DNA of 64,000 bases, from the NCBI GenBank assembly GCA_963667425.1, contig OY763407.1:1674001-1738000 (forward strand). Direction: 5' to 3'. This DNA comes from G963667425 sp963667425 [NCBI: bacterium]. Its GTDB lineage: Bacteria > UBP6 > UBA1177. Of this stretch, positions 1-8,894 are shown one piece after another (position 1 is the first letter of the stretch; every line of letters begins with the position of its first letter). The notes beneath the pieces were generated by a model. It was not told where the DNA came from. It made no database searches and worked only from the letters and a program-made list of their open reading frames with translations. Made by a program: the position numbers and the translations under genes.

Positions 1-195
1 GCAGTAGTTTTGCGCTGAAATATGAGGATTATCCGGCTGCACAGTTTCACAGGTAAGGATATCATTTGCACATTCACAGCTTGTATAAAGGAACTTTTCA
101 ATACGAATACTGTTCATATTCTGTTCGTCAACACATCCTGAAAACACAAAAACAGCTGTAACAGCTGTAATAAGAAAAGAAAGAGCTTTTCTCAT
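1..195 (-). CDS. Lipoprotein, N-terminal part only (cut by window edge)
   Basis: Reading the minus strand from an ATG at 195-193 gives 65 codons that stay open to the window edge. The product starts with two basic residues, a hydrophobic stretch and a lipobox ending FSGC at about residue 20, so it should be an exported, lipid-anchored protein. The mature part is Cys-rich (C38, C40 and later), with no family I recognise. Its ATG overlaps the aroB stop as ATGA, so it is translationally coupled as the last visible gene of the pil-aro run. Its C-terminus lies outside the window and its function is unknown. Confidence 0.75.
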   Translation of the reverse strand, partial: MRKALSFLITAVTAVFVFSGCVDEQNMNSIRIEKFLYTSCECANDILTCETVQPDNPHISAQNYC

Positions 196-1205
196 ACCAA
201 TTTCTCCATATAACTTGTTATTTCAAAAACATTAAACTCCAAAACATCAGGATTGCCCTCACCATTTAAGTAGACAATCTTTATTTTATCTCCAAGATTC
301 TTTTTATCAACTTTTATAAAATCAATTAAATTCCTAAAAACTTCCACAATGTTGATAGAACTCTTAAAACCGTACCTCTTTAAAACCATTTCAACATCAT
401 CCGAGGAACAACTGTTACGACCTGAAATCTCAGCAAGTTTTTGCTCAATCAGCATTCCTTCTGCAACAGCCTGTCCATGAGAAATGTTCAAATGTCGTTC
501 CAAAGCGTGTCCAATAGTATGTCCCCAATTTAAAAACAACCGAAAACCTCTTCTTTCATCAAAATCTTTCTCACAAAAAAAAGCTTTTGCCTTTATTGCA
601 TCAGCAATCATTTCCAAGTCGGGATTTTCACCTCTTTTTAATCTGTCAATAAAAGAAGCTTTTTTTAAAAAAGCCACTTTTATAATCTCCGACATTCCAT
701 TTTCAACGAGAGTCTTATCATCATCCAGGAATTGTTTACATATATATATTTTCGATGGAGCATAAAAAGTCCCTACTATATTCTTTGCATGGAAATTAAC
801 TCCATTTTTGCCGCCATAAGAACTATCAACCATAGCAAGCAATGTTGTAGGAACAAAAGTGAGTTCTGTTCCACGCTTAAACAAAGCTGCAACAAAACCA
901 GCCATATCTGTAGTGGCTCCTCCACCAATACCCCAGATTCTATCATTTCTTCCAAAATTCATTTTATATAATCTTTCAATGATTTTTAAGAAACAGTCAA
1001 ATTCTTTATCAGATTCACCATTAAAAAGATAATATTTTTTCAGATCAAATTGATATTTCTCATAAACTGCAGCATCAATTATAAAGAAATCATTTTCTCC
1101 AAAAGATTCTGCTATTGATTCAATAGAATCTTTAAAATATATATCAGTTTCTTTCTCCAAAATTAATTTTGAAGAGAATTGATAATCCATTTGATTTCTT
1201 CCCAT
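192..1205 (-). CDS. aroB: 3-dehydroquinate synthase
   Basis: Second step of the shikimate pathway: NAD- and metal-dependent conversion of DAHP to 3-dehydroquinate in the cytoplasm. The 337-residue protein is near the usual family length. It carries the nucleotide-binding block GGGATTDMAGFVAA, the FVPTTLLAMVDSSYGGK substrate block, and the metal-ligand segment NWGHTIGHALE. The gene overlaps aroK by 44 bp; an alternative ATG at 1190, with a GGGAAG-like ribosome site, would shorten the overlap. It follows aroC and aroK on the same strand, giving three shikimate genes behind pilQ. Identity is firm; only the start is uncertain. Confidence 0.95.
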   Translation of the reverse strand: MGRNQMDYQFSSKLILEKETDIYFKDSIESIAESFGENDFFIIDAAVYEKYQFDLKKYYLFNGESDKEFDCFLKIIERLYKMNFGRNDRIWGIGGGATTDMAGFVAALFKRGTELTFVPTTLLAMVDSSYGGKNGVNFHAKNIVGTFYAPSKIYICKQFLDDDKTLVENGMSEIIKVAFLKKASFIDRLKRGENPDLEMIADAIKAKAFFCEKDFDERRGFRLFLNWGHTIGHALERHLNISHGQAVAEGMLIEQKLAEISGRNSCSSDDVEMVLKRYGFKSSINIVEVFRNLIDFIKVDKKNLGDKIKIVYLNGEGNPDVLEFNVFEITSYMEKLV

Positions 1206-1666
1206 ATTAAATCCAAACTTCTTCTTTCTGATACCACAACAAAATCAGCTGCCCTGTAATATTGAGAAAGTCTTGAATTGTATAGATCTCTATACTTTTC
1301 TACTCCATTTATCTCAAGAAGAGGTTTTTTCTCTCTCAAAGCTCTATCAATCAATGCTTCAAAATCTTCATAAACATAGATTAATTTAAAAGAATCTCTG
1401 ATACAGCCATATGCAGCATGAAAATAATTAACACCACCACCAAAAGCTACAAAAGAGTTAGTTAATCCAGCAATTTCTTTTATAACCTCAGATTCTTTAT
1501 CTCTAAATTGAGATTCACCTTTTTCTTTGATAAATTGAAGAAAATCATTGCCAATTGATTTCTCAAGTTCCGCATCACTATCTAAAACAAACTGAAAATA
1601 ACCTTCTGCAAAAGAAAGCAGTGAAGTTTTGCCTGAACAGGAAAATCCTATTAAACCAATATTCAA
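1163..1666 (-). CDS. aroK: Shikimate kinase
   Basis: ATP-dependent 3-phosphorylation of shikimate. The 167-residue protein has a P-loop at the N-terminus (GFSCSGKTS), a DSD motif near residue 30, an FR pair near residue 56 for shikimate binding, and the glycine triplet of FGGGVN near residue 75. The start is a TTG overlapping the aroC stop (TTGA), with a GGAG ribosome site 9 nt upstream, so translation is coupled to aroC. Length and motif order fit AroK/AroL. It lies between aroC and aroB, as expected for a pathway operon. Confidence 0.93.
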   Translation of the reverse strand: MNIGLIGFSCSGKTSLLSFAEGYFQFVLDSDAELEKSIGNDFLQFIKEKGESQFRDKESEVIKEIAGLTNSFVAFGGGVNYFHAAYGCIRDSFKLIYVYEDFEALIDRALREKKPLLEINGVEKYRDLYNSRLSQYYRAADFVVVSERRSLDLIWEEIKWIINSLQN

Positions 1667-2709
1667 TTAGATTTTCTCCATTTTATCCTTTTAAGATACG
1701 TATGAAATGAACTTTTCATATCAGCAAGAGTGTCTGAACCAAATTTCTTTGCATACATATCAGCCAAAACAAAAGCGACTGCTGATTCAGCAACTACTGC
1801 CGCACTTTCAACTGCACAAATATCACTTCTAACAGGCTCAGGAGTACCTTCATGTCCATTCAAATAGTTAACAGTCTTCACCTGAAAAGGCTGAGTAGGA
1901 ATAGGCTTAAGATAAATATTTATAATAATATCACTTCCGTTACTGATTCCTCCATCAATACCTCCGGTTTCTGAATATTCTGGGGTAAAAGTATTATTAA
2001 TAATACCAACAACATCCTTGCCAAACATATTATGCTGATTAGGACTGCCCAGATATAAACCTTTTACTGAAGGAATTGACATGATTTTAGCAGCCAGATA
2101 AGAATCCAGTCTGTCAAACCACTGTAAATTTGAACCTATACCAGGAACAACATTTTTTACAGATACTCTTAAATGTCCACCAAGTGTTCCTGAGACTTTA
2201 GCCTGATTTTTAAGTTTTTCAATATCTTCTAAAGGACATGAATTTTCTGCAATAGAAATCACTTCAGAAAAAACTGAAACATCAAAACTCTTTAAAAGCA
2301 TTTTTGCAAATGAACCGGCAACTACCTGAACAACTGTTTCTCTTGCACTTGAACGCTCAGCACCAATAGAAACAGATGGATAATCATATTTCATTGCAGA
2401 AGGAAGATCGACATGACCTGGTCTGGGGAATATTTTTTCTATTATTCTTCTGTCAAAGAACTGCTGACCACCACGATTCTCCACAGTAAAAAATATAGGA
2501 GCCGCTGTAGTAACCCTATTGATAACACCTGATTCAATTGAGAATGAATCCTGTTCAAGAGTCATTCTTTCACTTCGACCAAAGCCGATGCGCCTTCTGG
2601 CGAGTTCACTCTCAATCAGGTCATTATCTATAAAAACTCCAGCAGGAAATCCATTTATCATTCCGGACATTAAATGACCGTGTGATTCCCCGGCTGAAAC
2701 AAAATTCAT
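1663..2709 (-). CDS. aroC: Chorismate synthase
   Basis: Last step of the shikimate pathway, removing phosphate from EPSP to give chorismate with reduced FMN. The N-terminus has the GESHG signature, followed by RRRIGFGRSERM, then RPGHVDLPSAMKYDY and the GAERSSARET block around residue 125, all typical of AroC. At 348 residues it is slightly shorter than many homologues but includes the GGIDGGISNG segment. It starts 3 bp after pilQ ends and its ribosome site (GAGGAAG) lies inside the pilQ 3' end, so it is expressed with the pilus genes. Confidence 0.96.
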   Translation of the reverse strand: MNFVSAGESHGHLMSGMINGFPAGVFIDNDLIESELARRRIGFGRSERMTLEQDSFSIESGVINRVTTAAPIFFTVENRGGQQFFDRRIIEKIFPRPGHVDLPSAMKYDYPSVSIGAERSSARETVVQVVAGSFAKMLLKSFDVSVFSEVISIAENSCPLEDIEKLKNQAKVSGTLGGHLRVSVKNVVPGIGSNLQWFDRLDSYLAAKIMSIPSVKGLYLGSPNQHNMFGKDVVGIINNTFTPEYSETGGIDGGISNGSDIIINIYLKPIPTQPFQVKTVNYLNGHEGTPEPVRSDICAVESAAVVAESAVAFVLADMYAKKFGSDTLADMKSSFHTYLKRIKWRKSN

Positions 2710-2712
2710 AAA

Positions 2713-5202
2713 CTACTCTTCCTCACTCTCCATAAGAGGCATGAAAGATTTTACTCTATTCATAATTCTTGGAGTTATAAAAATAAGGAGTTCAGATCTT
2801 TCTGTCTGATTAAGTTCAGATCTGAAAAGAAAACCAAGAACAGGAATTTTAGATAAGAAAGGAACTCCACTTGTGTTTTTAGCAACCTTATTTGAATAAA
2901 CACCGCCGATAACAATAGTATCACCACTTTTTACGAGTACTTCAGTAGTTGCTTCCTTTGTTGTCATGGCTGGATGTCCAAATCTGTCAACTCTTGACCA
3001 GTCAGGTTCTTCTTTCTTTATCTCAAGCTTCATAAGAATTGAACCATCAGCAGTTATATGAGGAGTAGTTTTAAGTTCAAGCGTTGCATCAATATACTCT
3101 GTTGTATATGTAACAGAACCTGTTCCGCCACTATCCTGAGATGTGGAGATAGGAATTTTTGTTCCCTGTTTAATTGTTGCTTCTTTGTTATCAAGAGTAG
3201 CTACTTTTGGAGAACTAACGATTTTGATCTTTCCTTCACTTTCCATAACTGAAAGCATAAGGTTAAGATTAACTATATTTCCTATACTTCCGAAAGACAT
3301 TCCGAGAGTACCGGAAGCATCACCTGCAACAGGAACACTTACAGCACCATTCATTCCCATATTATAAGGGAATGTTGCGCCAACAGGATTGTTATGAGCA
3401 ACATCAGCTACACCTGAAGCATCCCATTCAATACCAAGACCTTTTGAACTCTGAGCACTTGATTCAATAATTCTGGCTTCAATAAGAACCTGTGGTGTCT
3501 GAGTATCGAGAAATTCAATAAGTTTTTCAGATTTATCAAGAACTTCTGCTATATCCTTTACAACAATAATGTTTGTTCTGGTATCAGTTGTTACGGATCC
3601 TCTTTCTGTAAGAAGTTCCTTTACCTTTCCAACAAGTTCATCTGCCATTGCATAGTTTACTGAAATAAGTCTTACTTTAAGAGGTTCAAGTTTAACTTGA
3701 GCTTTTTTCTTTGCAAGTTCAGACTCTTTTTCACCCTGAAGAGTTTTAAGCGTGGCAACTCTTATTATGTTTCCAAAGCGTTCTTTACCGAGAGATTTTG
3801 AACGGAGAACAACATCAAGAGCTTCGTCCCATGGAATATCCATAAGCCTTACTGTTACAGTTCCTTTTACATCATCTCCTGCAATAATATTAAGTTTACT
3901 TATTTCAGACATAAGTCTTAATATATCAAGTATATCTGCATCTTTAAAATCAAGACTGATTTTTCTGCCAGTATATTTTTTGTCTCCGCCACCAATTGTG
4001 TTCATTCCGTCACCGGTAACACCAGTATCAGGAGTATCAACAACTTGTGCCTCTCCATTTAAATCTTCTGACTGAGCAATAACAGCTGATGTTGTGGAAG
4101 CTACGTTTTCAGAATAACCGGCGACACCAGTTTTTTCTACAGGAACAGTCTCTTCTTTTGCAGGAACAAATACAAGCTCTTTTATTGAACCCTGATCATG
4201 TATATCAAGAGTATAGTCAGCACTTGTAGAAGCAACAACTTTTACCCCTTTGTCTGTATTAAAAACTGCAAGTTCCTTTACAATTCCACCCACAGAAGAT
4301 GCATCTATAAGCTGCTCTTTTTCTTTAGCTATAGTTGCTCCGGGGATAAGAAATTCTATTTTATTTTTATCAGTAATGTTTTTTTCAAGAGAAATATTAC
4401 CCGATGCCAATATCTTAACTTTTTCAGAATCATTTCCACTTAAAAGAACAGAAAAAACTTCTGATTTAACAGTGTTAGAAACTTTTTTAGGTTCGTCCTT
4501 TTTCTCTGCTATTTTTTCTGACTTCATCTCCTGTGAGAACATAGCAAACATCTTGTGACCATTAGGATTAAACTCAAACACTTTACCTTTCTTGCTCATA
4601 GTAAAATATTCAGGCGTTCTGCCATCAATAACAACTCTATATCCTGCAGGATGATTTGCAGTTCTTACATTCAAGCCACCAGCTTTTCTTATTTTGCCTT
4701 TTATACCTATAAAATCAAAAACCATTCTATCAGGATTTGATAATGCAAAATATCTTACTGATTCAGGTTTTTCAGATAATACAAAGGTAAGTTTATCTTC
4801 ATTAAGTATTGTAACTGATGCATTTTTAAGGTCACGTTCGTTTTTAAGATTTGCTATATCAGCAAAATCGCCTGATTTTACAAAAGTTATTCCATCAGAT
4901 GATTTTTCAAACATAAAACCGGCACCGTCACCATTAAAGATAAGCTCTGCTGCTTTTTCATTTTTAACAAAACCTTCATTAATCTTAACATCACCGTTTT
5001 TGCTTAAAACGCTGCCAACAGCCAATATTCTGAAGCTGGCATCATTACTTTCAAAATAAAGTTCACCATCTGTTTTTATGTTTACATCTGCTGAAGCAGC
5101 CTGAGAAGAAAACACCACTTTCTCTGAATCTTCCACAGCATAAACAGATGCCGAAAAGATCAGCATAAGCATAAAAACAACAAAAAACTTAGAACTCTTC
5201 AT
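2713..5202 (-). CDS. pilQ: Type IV pilus secretin PilQ
   Basis: Outer-membrane secretin through which the type IV pilus leaves the cell. The protein has about 829 residues. There is a signal peptide, an AMIN-type region around residues 130-230, a long low-complexity linker, a secretin-and-TonB N-terminal domain near 410-480 (ISLDFKDADILDILRLM), a KH-like secretin_N domain near 510-575 (VNYAMADELVGKV), and the secretin core ending in VPFLSKIPVLGFLFR and LLIFITPRIM. The second of two adjacent ATGs (5202) is chosen because it stands 5 nt after GGGGA. It is preceded by pilP and followed by aroC. Confidence 0.95.
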   Translation of the reverse strand: MKSSKFFVVFMLMLIFSASVYAVEDSEKVVFSSQAASADVNIKTDGELYFESNDASFRILAVGSVLSKNGDVKINEGFVKNEKAAELIFNGDGAGFMFEKSSDGITFVKSGDFADIANLKNERDLKNASVTILNEDKLTFVLSEKPESVRYFALSNPDRMVFDFIGIKGKIRKAGGLNVRTANHPAGYRVVIDGRTPEYFTMSKKGKVFEFNPNGHKMFAMFSQEMKSEKIAEKKDEPKKVSNTVKSEVFSVLLSGNDSEKVKILASGNISLEKNITDKNKIEFLIPGATIAKEKEQLIDASSVGGIVKELAVFNTDKGVKVVASTSADYTLDIHDQGSIKELVFVPAKEETVPVEKTGVAGYSENVASTTSAVIAQSEDLNGEAQVVDTPDTGVTGDGMNTIGGGDKKYTGRKISLDFKDADILDILRLMSEISKLNIIAGDDVKGTVTVRLMDIPWDEALDVVLRSKSLGKERFGNIIRVATLKTLQGEKESELAKKKAQVKLEPLKVRLISVNYAMADELVGKVKELLTERGSVTTDTRTNIIVVKDIAEVLDKSEKLIEFLDTQTPQVLIEARIIESSAQSSKGLGIEWDASGVADVAHNNPVGATFPYNMGMNGAVSVPVAGDASGTLGMSFGSIGNIVNLNLMLSVMESEGKIKIVSSPKVATLDNKEATIKQGTKIPISTSQDSGGTGSVTYTTEYIDATLELKTTPHITADGSILMKLEIKKEEPDWSRVDRFGHPAMTTKEATTEVLVKSGDTIVIGGVYSNKVAKNTSGVPFLSKIPVLGFLFRSELNQTERSELLIFITPRIMNRVKSFMPLMESEEE

Positions 5203-5243
5203 CATCGTCCCCGTTTATATAAAATTTATCAACATTCCAATAA

Positions 5244-5831
5244 TCATTTACTTTCGCCAGTTACTTTTTCAACATCAGGCTGCATTATGTTTCTTATAGG
5301 AAGATTCAGATACTGTCTATTAAGAATCTTTCTTCCAAGAGCATCCTTATATGTTTCAATTATTTCTATTTTTGTCGGCAGTATGCGGCTTATTTTACCC
5401 CAGTTTTTACCGAGAAACTCACCTTTTTTCACAATATATGTCTTTGCATTTGGAGCAACTATCATAGCTCTAGGCTCGGCTATACCGACAAGAATACCTG
5501 AAACCCTAAGACTTGAAAGATCATATCTCTGAAGTTCACTTGTGATTTTTTTATCTCTTTCAAGAATTTTAAAATCAGAAAAATATGATTTAAAAGGATC
5601 TCTTTTACCAACGGAAGAATAAACATAGTTTGAGTTCTTTTTCGTGAGCTCGGCTATACTTTCATCTACATCTTTTGGTTCAACTTTATTTTCCTGCTGC
5701 TTTGGAGCAGGCGGATTAACTGTCATTTCATCTTCTGAAACAAGCTTCAATTCACCATAATCGGTACAGGAAAACATCAGAAGTGAAAGCATGATAAATG
5801 CAAGTAAAAACATTTTATTTTTTCTTAACAT
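5244..5831 (-). CDS. pilP: Type IV pilus assembly lipoprotein PilP
   Basis: Periplasmic lipoprotein linking the inner-membrane PilM/N/O alignment complex to the PilQ secretin. The start at 5831 is chosen over an upstream in-frame ATG because it follows an almost ideal AAGGAGGG site by 5 nt. That start places a lipobox (LSLLMFSC) directly behind a short basic N-terminus. The mature region contains YSSVGKRDPF, the GRRDPF-like signature of PilP. Length is 195 residues. It overlaps the end of pilO by 17 bp. Confidence 0.92.
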   Translation of the reverse strand: MLRKNKMFLLAFIMLSLLMFSCTDYGELKLVSEDEMTVNPPAPKQQENKVEPKDVDESIAELTKKNSNYVYSSVGKRDPFKSYFSDFKILERDKKITSELQRYDLSSLRVSGILVGIAEPRAMIVAPNAKTYIVKKGEFLGKNWGKISRILPTKIEIIETYKDALGRKILNRQYLNLPIRNIMQPDVEKVTGESK

Positions 5832-6480
5832 TTGTACCCTCCTTAGACTTCTGCTCGGCTTCCGGAATAAAACGGAAAGTGGTAGCTTTAAATTCAACAT
5901 TCAATGTAGGACTGCTTGTAACAAGAGAATCGAGTGAACTGCTTGATGAGACAGATTTTTCTTTCCCATCTTTTTCAGGAGGAAGAGAAGCTATTTTAAC
6001 ATCATTAACTGTTACGATTCTGGCCAGTTTGTTAACAGCATCAAAGAAACTTAAAACCTCTGCAAAAGTTCCTCTTACTTTAATCTGTACAGGCACTTCT
6101 GCATAAAAACCTTTAGCTATTTCAGGAAGTGGATCAAAAAAATCAACATCCAAGCCATGTTTTTCAGCTTCTTCAGAAACCTTTTTAAGGAGAGAAGGAA
6201 TTTCCTTTTTATCAGGAAGCATACTTGATGCAACACGGAAATTTCTATTAAGGCGTTCTATCTCATCAAGATAAGAATTCTTTTCTGCCGCTACAACTTT
6301 CATTCTATTAATTTCATCTCTACCCTGATCATATTTTGACTGCATTTCTTTCATTCTTGTATTATGAGAAGAAACAACAAGAAAATTAAATGCAATTCCT
6401 AAAATCAGAAGTACAGCAACCATAACTCCCCAGCGTATAAGAGATTTTACTTTGCCGAGTTTGATAAGCAGTTCCTTCAT
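5815..6480 (-). CDS. pilO: Type IV pilus inner-membrane protein PilO
   Basis: Bitopic inner-membrane component of the pilus alignment complex, a heterodimer partner of PilN. The 221 residues comprise a short cytoplasmic N-terminus, one transmembrane helix at about 19-37, a coiled-coil region (about 40-85) and a ferredoxin-like periplasmic domain typical of PilO (VPVQIKVRGTFAEVLSFFDAV). A GAGG ribosome site lies 10 nt upstream. Position between pilN and pilP gives the identity independent of similarity. Confidence 0.93.
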   Translation of the reverse strand: MKELLIKLGKVKSLIRWGVMVAVLLILGIAFNFLVVSSHNTRMKEMQSKYDQGRDEINRMKVVAAEKNSYLDEIERLNRNFRVASSMLPDKKEIPSLLKKVSEEAEKHGLDVDFFDPLPEIAKGFYAEVPVQIKVRGTFAEVLSFFDAVNKLARIVTVNDVKIASLPPEKDGKEKSVSSSSSLDSLVTSSPTLNVEFKATTFRFIPEAEQKSKEGTNVKKK

Positions 6481-6496
6481 TTTTTTTATACCTCAA

Positions 6497-7111
6497 TTAT
6501 CTTTTCTTAGCCTTTGGTGCCTCTTCCGGCTTCTGAGCTTCCTCTACAGGTTTTTCAACAGCACCTGCAAAATTCATAGTTCCACTTAAAGTATATGTAA
6601 GTGTGGGAAGAGAATTTGCATTAGATGCACGTTTTAATTCTTTAAGCTCAATATCGGAAAAGAACATTGATTTTTCCAAATGCTTCATAAAGTTTGCTAC
6701 CTCTTTATTATCAAGAGTCGTGCCTACAAGTTGAAACGTCTTGGAATCAGTTACAAAATTATCAACCCAGATTTTATTTGAAGGAATTTTAAGAGAAAGT
6801 TCATCAAACATTCTAACAGGACCAATATTATCCTTATTAAGTCTGACAATCATCTGAATTTTTCCTTCGAGATCTTTTTTCTGTTTTTTAAGAGCCTCCA
6901 CCTGAGCAATATTATCTTTCATAACAAGAATTTTTTCTTCAAGAGCTTTTATTTTAAGAGCTCTGTCGACTTCTCTGGCTGAAAGACGAGAAGCATAGGA
7001 AAACATAAAAATAGCTGTAGCAACCAGAAGTATAGCTGAAACTATAAGATAAAATCTGGCTGATGCTATATAACGTTCATCCTTTACCGGAATTAGATTT
7101 ATCTTTATCAT
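6497..7111 (-). CDS. pilN: Type IV pilus inner-membrane protein PilN
   Basis: Partner of PilO in the inner membrane. It begins with MIKINLIPV, the conserved cytoplasmic INLxP peptide that docks into PilM. A transmembrane helix (about 22-41), a coiled coil and a periplasmic ferredoxin-like domain follow. The C-terminal 20 residues are rich in Pro, Glu, Ala and Lys. Length is 204 residues. Its ATG overlaps the pilM stop (TGATG), so the two docking partners are translationally coupled. Confidence 0.93.
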   Translation of the reverse strand: MIKINLIPVKDERYIASARFYLIVSAILLVATAIFMFSYASRLSAREVDRALKIKALEEKILVMKDNIAQVEALKKQKKDLEGKIQMIVRLNKDNIGPVRMFDELSLKIPSNKIWVDNFVTDSKTFQLVGTTLDNKEVANFMKHLEKSMFFSDIELKELKRASNANSLPTLTYTLSGTMNFAGAVEKPVEEAQKPEEAPKAKKR

Positions 7112-8160
7112 CAGTCGTCTAGCCTCCTTAATGCAAGTCCAAGACTAACAGCAGCAACATGAGCATAATCCTCAAGTTCTTCCGCAGAGAACATTCCCGG
7201 AGCAACAACAATATCTTTAAAAGGATTAAGTTTTTCAACAGGAACAGAAAGAGCTGACTTGAAAGCAGAAACAAAAGTCTGACTTCTTGTTGTTCCTCCA
7301 GTTATGAAAACTTTTGAAATAGCATCATCAGGATTTATGTTTGAATAGTAATCAAAAACTCTTGAAACGTCAGTAGCCATAGTTGAAGCCACATTTGCAA
7401 CAACATTTTCAACTTCTCTTGGAAGAATGGAATCTTCTGTACTTTCATCTCCTGATTTCAGAGATTCAGCCTGCTGAAAACCGATTTTGAGTCTTTTTGA
7501 GATTTCTTCAGAAATATAGTTGCCGCCAGTATTAACGTCACGATAATAACTGAACACACCTTTGGAAAGAATTACGACATTAATTTTTGAAGCTCCTACA
7601 TTAAGGATAGCAACAGTTTTGTCAAGCTCTTCCTTGTAATTAACCTCAAAAACATTTGCAAGAGAAGTAGCATCTATTTCAACACACATAGCTCTTACAC
7701 CTGAACCATGAACAACCTGAAGAAAGTCTTCTATAAGTTCCTGTCTGGCAGCAACAAGAACAACTTTTTCCTTACCCTGTTCTACAGAACCGGTACGGAT
7801 ACCACTGAAATAAATTTCAGAAATATCATGTGGCATATGAGCTTCAGCTTCCAGTTTTAAAGCTGGTTCAAAAGCCTCCGGTTTCACTTCAGGAATGTTT
7901 ACCATTCTATTAATGACTCCGTGTCCGGCAATACTTATCGCACAGAATTTATCATTGATCTTTTCCCTGGCAACAAGAGTTTTAATGGCATCATTCATTT
8001 CATACGTATTCATGATACTGCCATCCACAACAGTGTTTACAGGAACCCTGACCTGACCAAATTTAGAAAGAACATATTTGTCTTTCTTTTTCTGGAGTCG
8101 TGCGACCTTTATGGAATGTGACCCTAAATCCAGGCCCAGCAGTTGTTTACTGAACAACAT
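7111..8160 (-). CDS. pilM: Type IV pilus assembly actin-like ATPase PilM
   Basis: Cytoplasmic actin/FtsA-like protein that binds the PilN N-terminus and anchors the pilus alignment complex. The N-terminus shows the phosphate-1 loop LLGLDLGSHSIKVARL, a second loop VAILNVGASKINVVI near residue 188, and a C-terminal adenosine loop (VFITGGTTRSQTF). Length (349) is typical. AAAGGAG stands 8 nt upstream of the ATG. It is the first structural pilus gene and follows a small XRE regulator by 12 bp. Confidence 0.95.
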   Translation of the reverse strand: MLFSKQLLGLDLGSHSIKVARLQKKKDKYVLSKFGQVRVPVNTVVDGSIMNTYEMNDAIKTLVAREKINDKFCAISIAGHGVINRMVNIPEVKPEAFEPALKLEAEAHMPHDISEIYFSGIRTGSVEQGKEKVVLVAARQELIEDFLQVVHGSGVRAMCVEIDATSLANVFEVNYKEELDKTVAILNVGASKINVVILSKGVFSYYRDVNTGGNYISEEISKRLKIGFQQAESLKSGDESTEDSILPREVENVVANVASTMATDVSRVFDYYSNINPDDAISKVFITGGTTRSQTFVSAFKSALSVPVEKLNPFKDIVVAPGMFSAEELEDYAHVAAVSLGLALRRLDD

Positions 8161-8172
8161 AAGGTGCTCCTT

Positions 8173-8376
8173 TTATTCTTCTGATTTTCCAAATACTTTT
8201 TCTTTATCTTCCAATGAGACCCCCAAAGCAAGAAGTATCTTCCTTTTAGTCTCCATTCGGCTTGTACAGCCTTTCTCAATTCTGTCAATAGTAAGAACCG
8301 AAACACCAGCTTTTCTTGCCAGCTCGGATTTACTCATCATGCGCTTTTCCCGAAATTCCTTTAACTTGTTAGACAT
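8173..8376 (-). CDS. Small XRE-family DNA-binding protein
   Basis: A 67-residue protein made almost entirely of a Cro/C1-type helix-turn-helix (SKSELARKAGVSVLTIDRIE), with a charged tail. The ATG at 8376 is preferred to an in-frame GTG three codons upstream because it sits 8 nt after GGAG, which the GTG would overlap. It is the first gene of the transcript and lies 12 bp before pilM, so it may control the pilus-shikimate operon. Single-domain HTH proteins ahead of pilM occur elsewhere, but the target here is inferred. Confidence 0.85.
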   Translation of the reverse strand: MSNKLKEFREKRMMSKSELARKAGVSVLTIDRIEKGCTSRMETKRKILLALGVSLEDKEKVFGKSEE

Positions 8377-8695
8377 AGAAAGCACTCCAATTTTCTTCTA
8401 AAAATCGCATCAAGCTACCACAAAAGGCTATTAAAAGCAACTTAAAATCAGCAACCATGTCAATTTAATCAACAAAATTCAATAAATTTTAGTATATATA
8501 TACCCAATTATGTATAATTATGCAAATTTTTAATAAAAATAATCACATAACCTGCAATCCTCTTGTTTAAAGATTTGCTTTAAACATAAAAAACAAACAA
8601 AATATCCAGTAATTAAGAATAATTAAATTATTTTTTTAAAAAAAATTTGCTTTTTTCAAAGCTGAGTATATAAATTACGCCGTTGCTTATGCGGT
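8377..8695. other. Divergent intergenic region between pil operon and tRNA-Met
   Basis: About 320 bp of very AT-rich sequence. It must hold the promoter of the pil-aro operon on the minus strand, though no convincing -35/-10 pair stands out there. It also holds the tRNA promoter on the plus strand (8647-8674). No coding potential of note; homopolymeric A/T runs near 8620-8650. Confidence 0.6.
8647..8674 (+). promoter_or_regulatory. Promoter for tRNA-Met
   Basis: TTGCTT (8647-8652), a 16-bp spacer, then TATAAA (8669-8674). The predicted transcription start lies about 15 nt before the tRNA. Seen directly; activity is inferred. Confidence 0.55.
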
Positions 8696-8771
8696 GGGCC
8701 TATAGCTCAGTTGGTAGAGCCTCCGGCTCATAACCGGATGGTCTCAGGTTCGAATCCTGATGGGCCCACCA
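8696..8771 (+). tRNA. tRNA-Met (anticodon CAT)
   Basis: A complete 76-nt cloverleaf. The 5' acceptor strand GGGCCTA pairs with TGGGCCC, the D-arm is GCTC/GAGC, and the anticodon stem TCCGG/CCGGA encloses loop CTCATAA with anticodon CAT. The T-arm TCAGG/CCTGA encloses TTCGAAT, the discriminator is A, and CCA is encoded. The first acceptor pair is a normal G-C, so it is not an initiator. Elongator Met is most likely. A lysidine-modified Ile(CAT) tRNA cannot be fully excluded by reading alone. Confidence 0.93.
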
Positions 8772-8849
8772 TTTTGTTTTTTTTTAAAAAGGGGAATACC
8801 TTTTGCTGGTAGTTGATATTAAGTCAACACAAGTTGTAAAGTGATATTT

Positions 8850-8891
8850 AAAAAGCACTTGTTTCGATTAGAAACAAGTGCTTTTTTTTTT
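8850..8891 (+). terminator. Rho-independent terminator-like hairpin after tRNA-Met
   Basis: A perfect stem of at least 11 bp, GCACTTGTTTC (8855-8865) with GAAACAAGTGC (8871-8881), flanked by A5 and a run of ten T. The loop is GATTA. The T-run ends 4 nt before the ATG of the Nif3-family gene, so the structure sits exactly where a ribosome site would be expected. Confidence 0.85.
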
Positions 8892-8894
8892 GCC

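Noticed and set aside
484-971. Plus-strand open frames opposite aroB
   Set aside because: They lie antisense to a gene with clear AroB motifs, show no family features and have no ribosome sites.
8841-8894. Longer N-terminus for the Nif3-family protein
   Set aside because: It would be encoded by the terminator hairpin and T-tract; the family N-terminus begins at the ATG at 8895.
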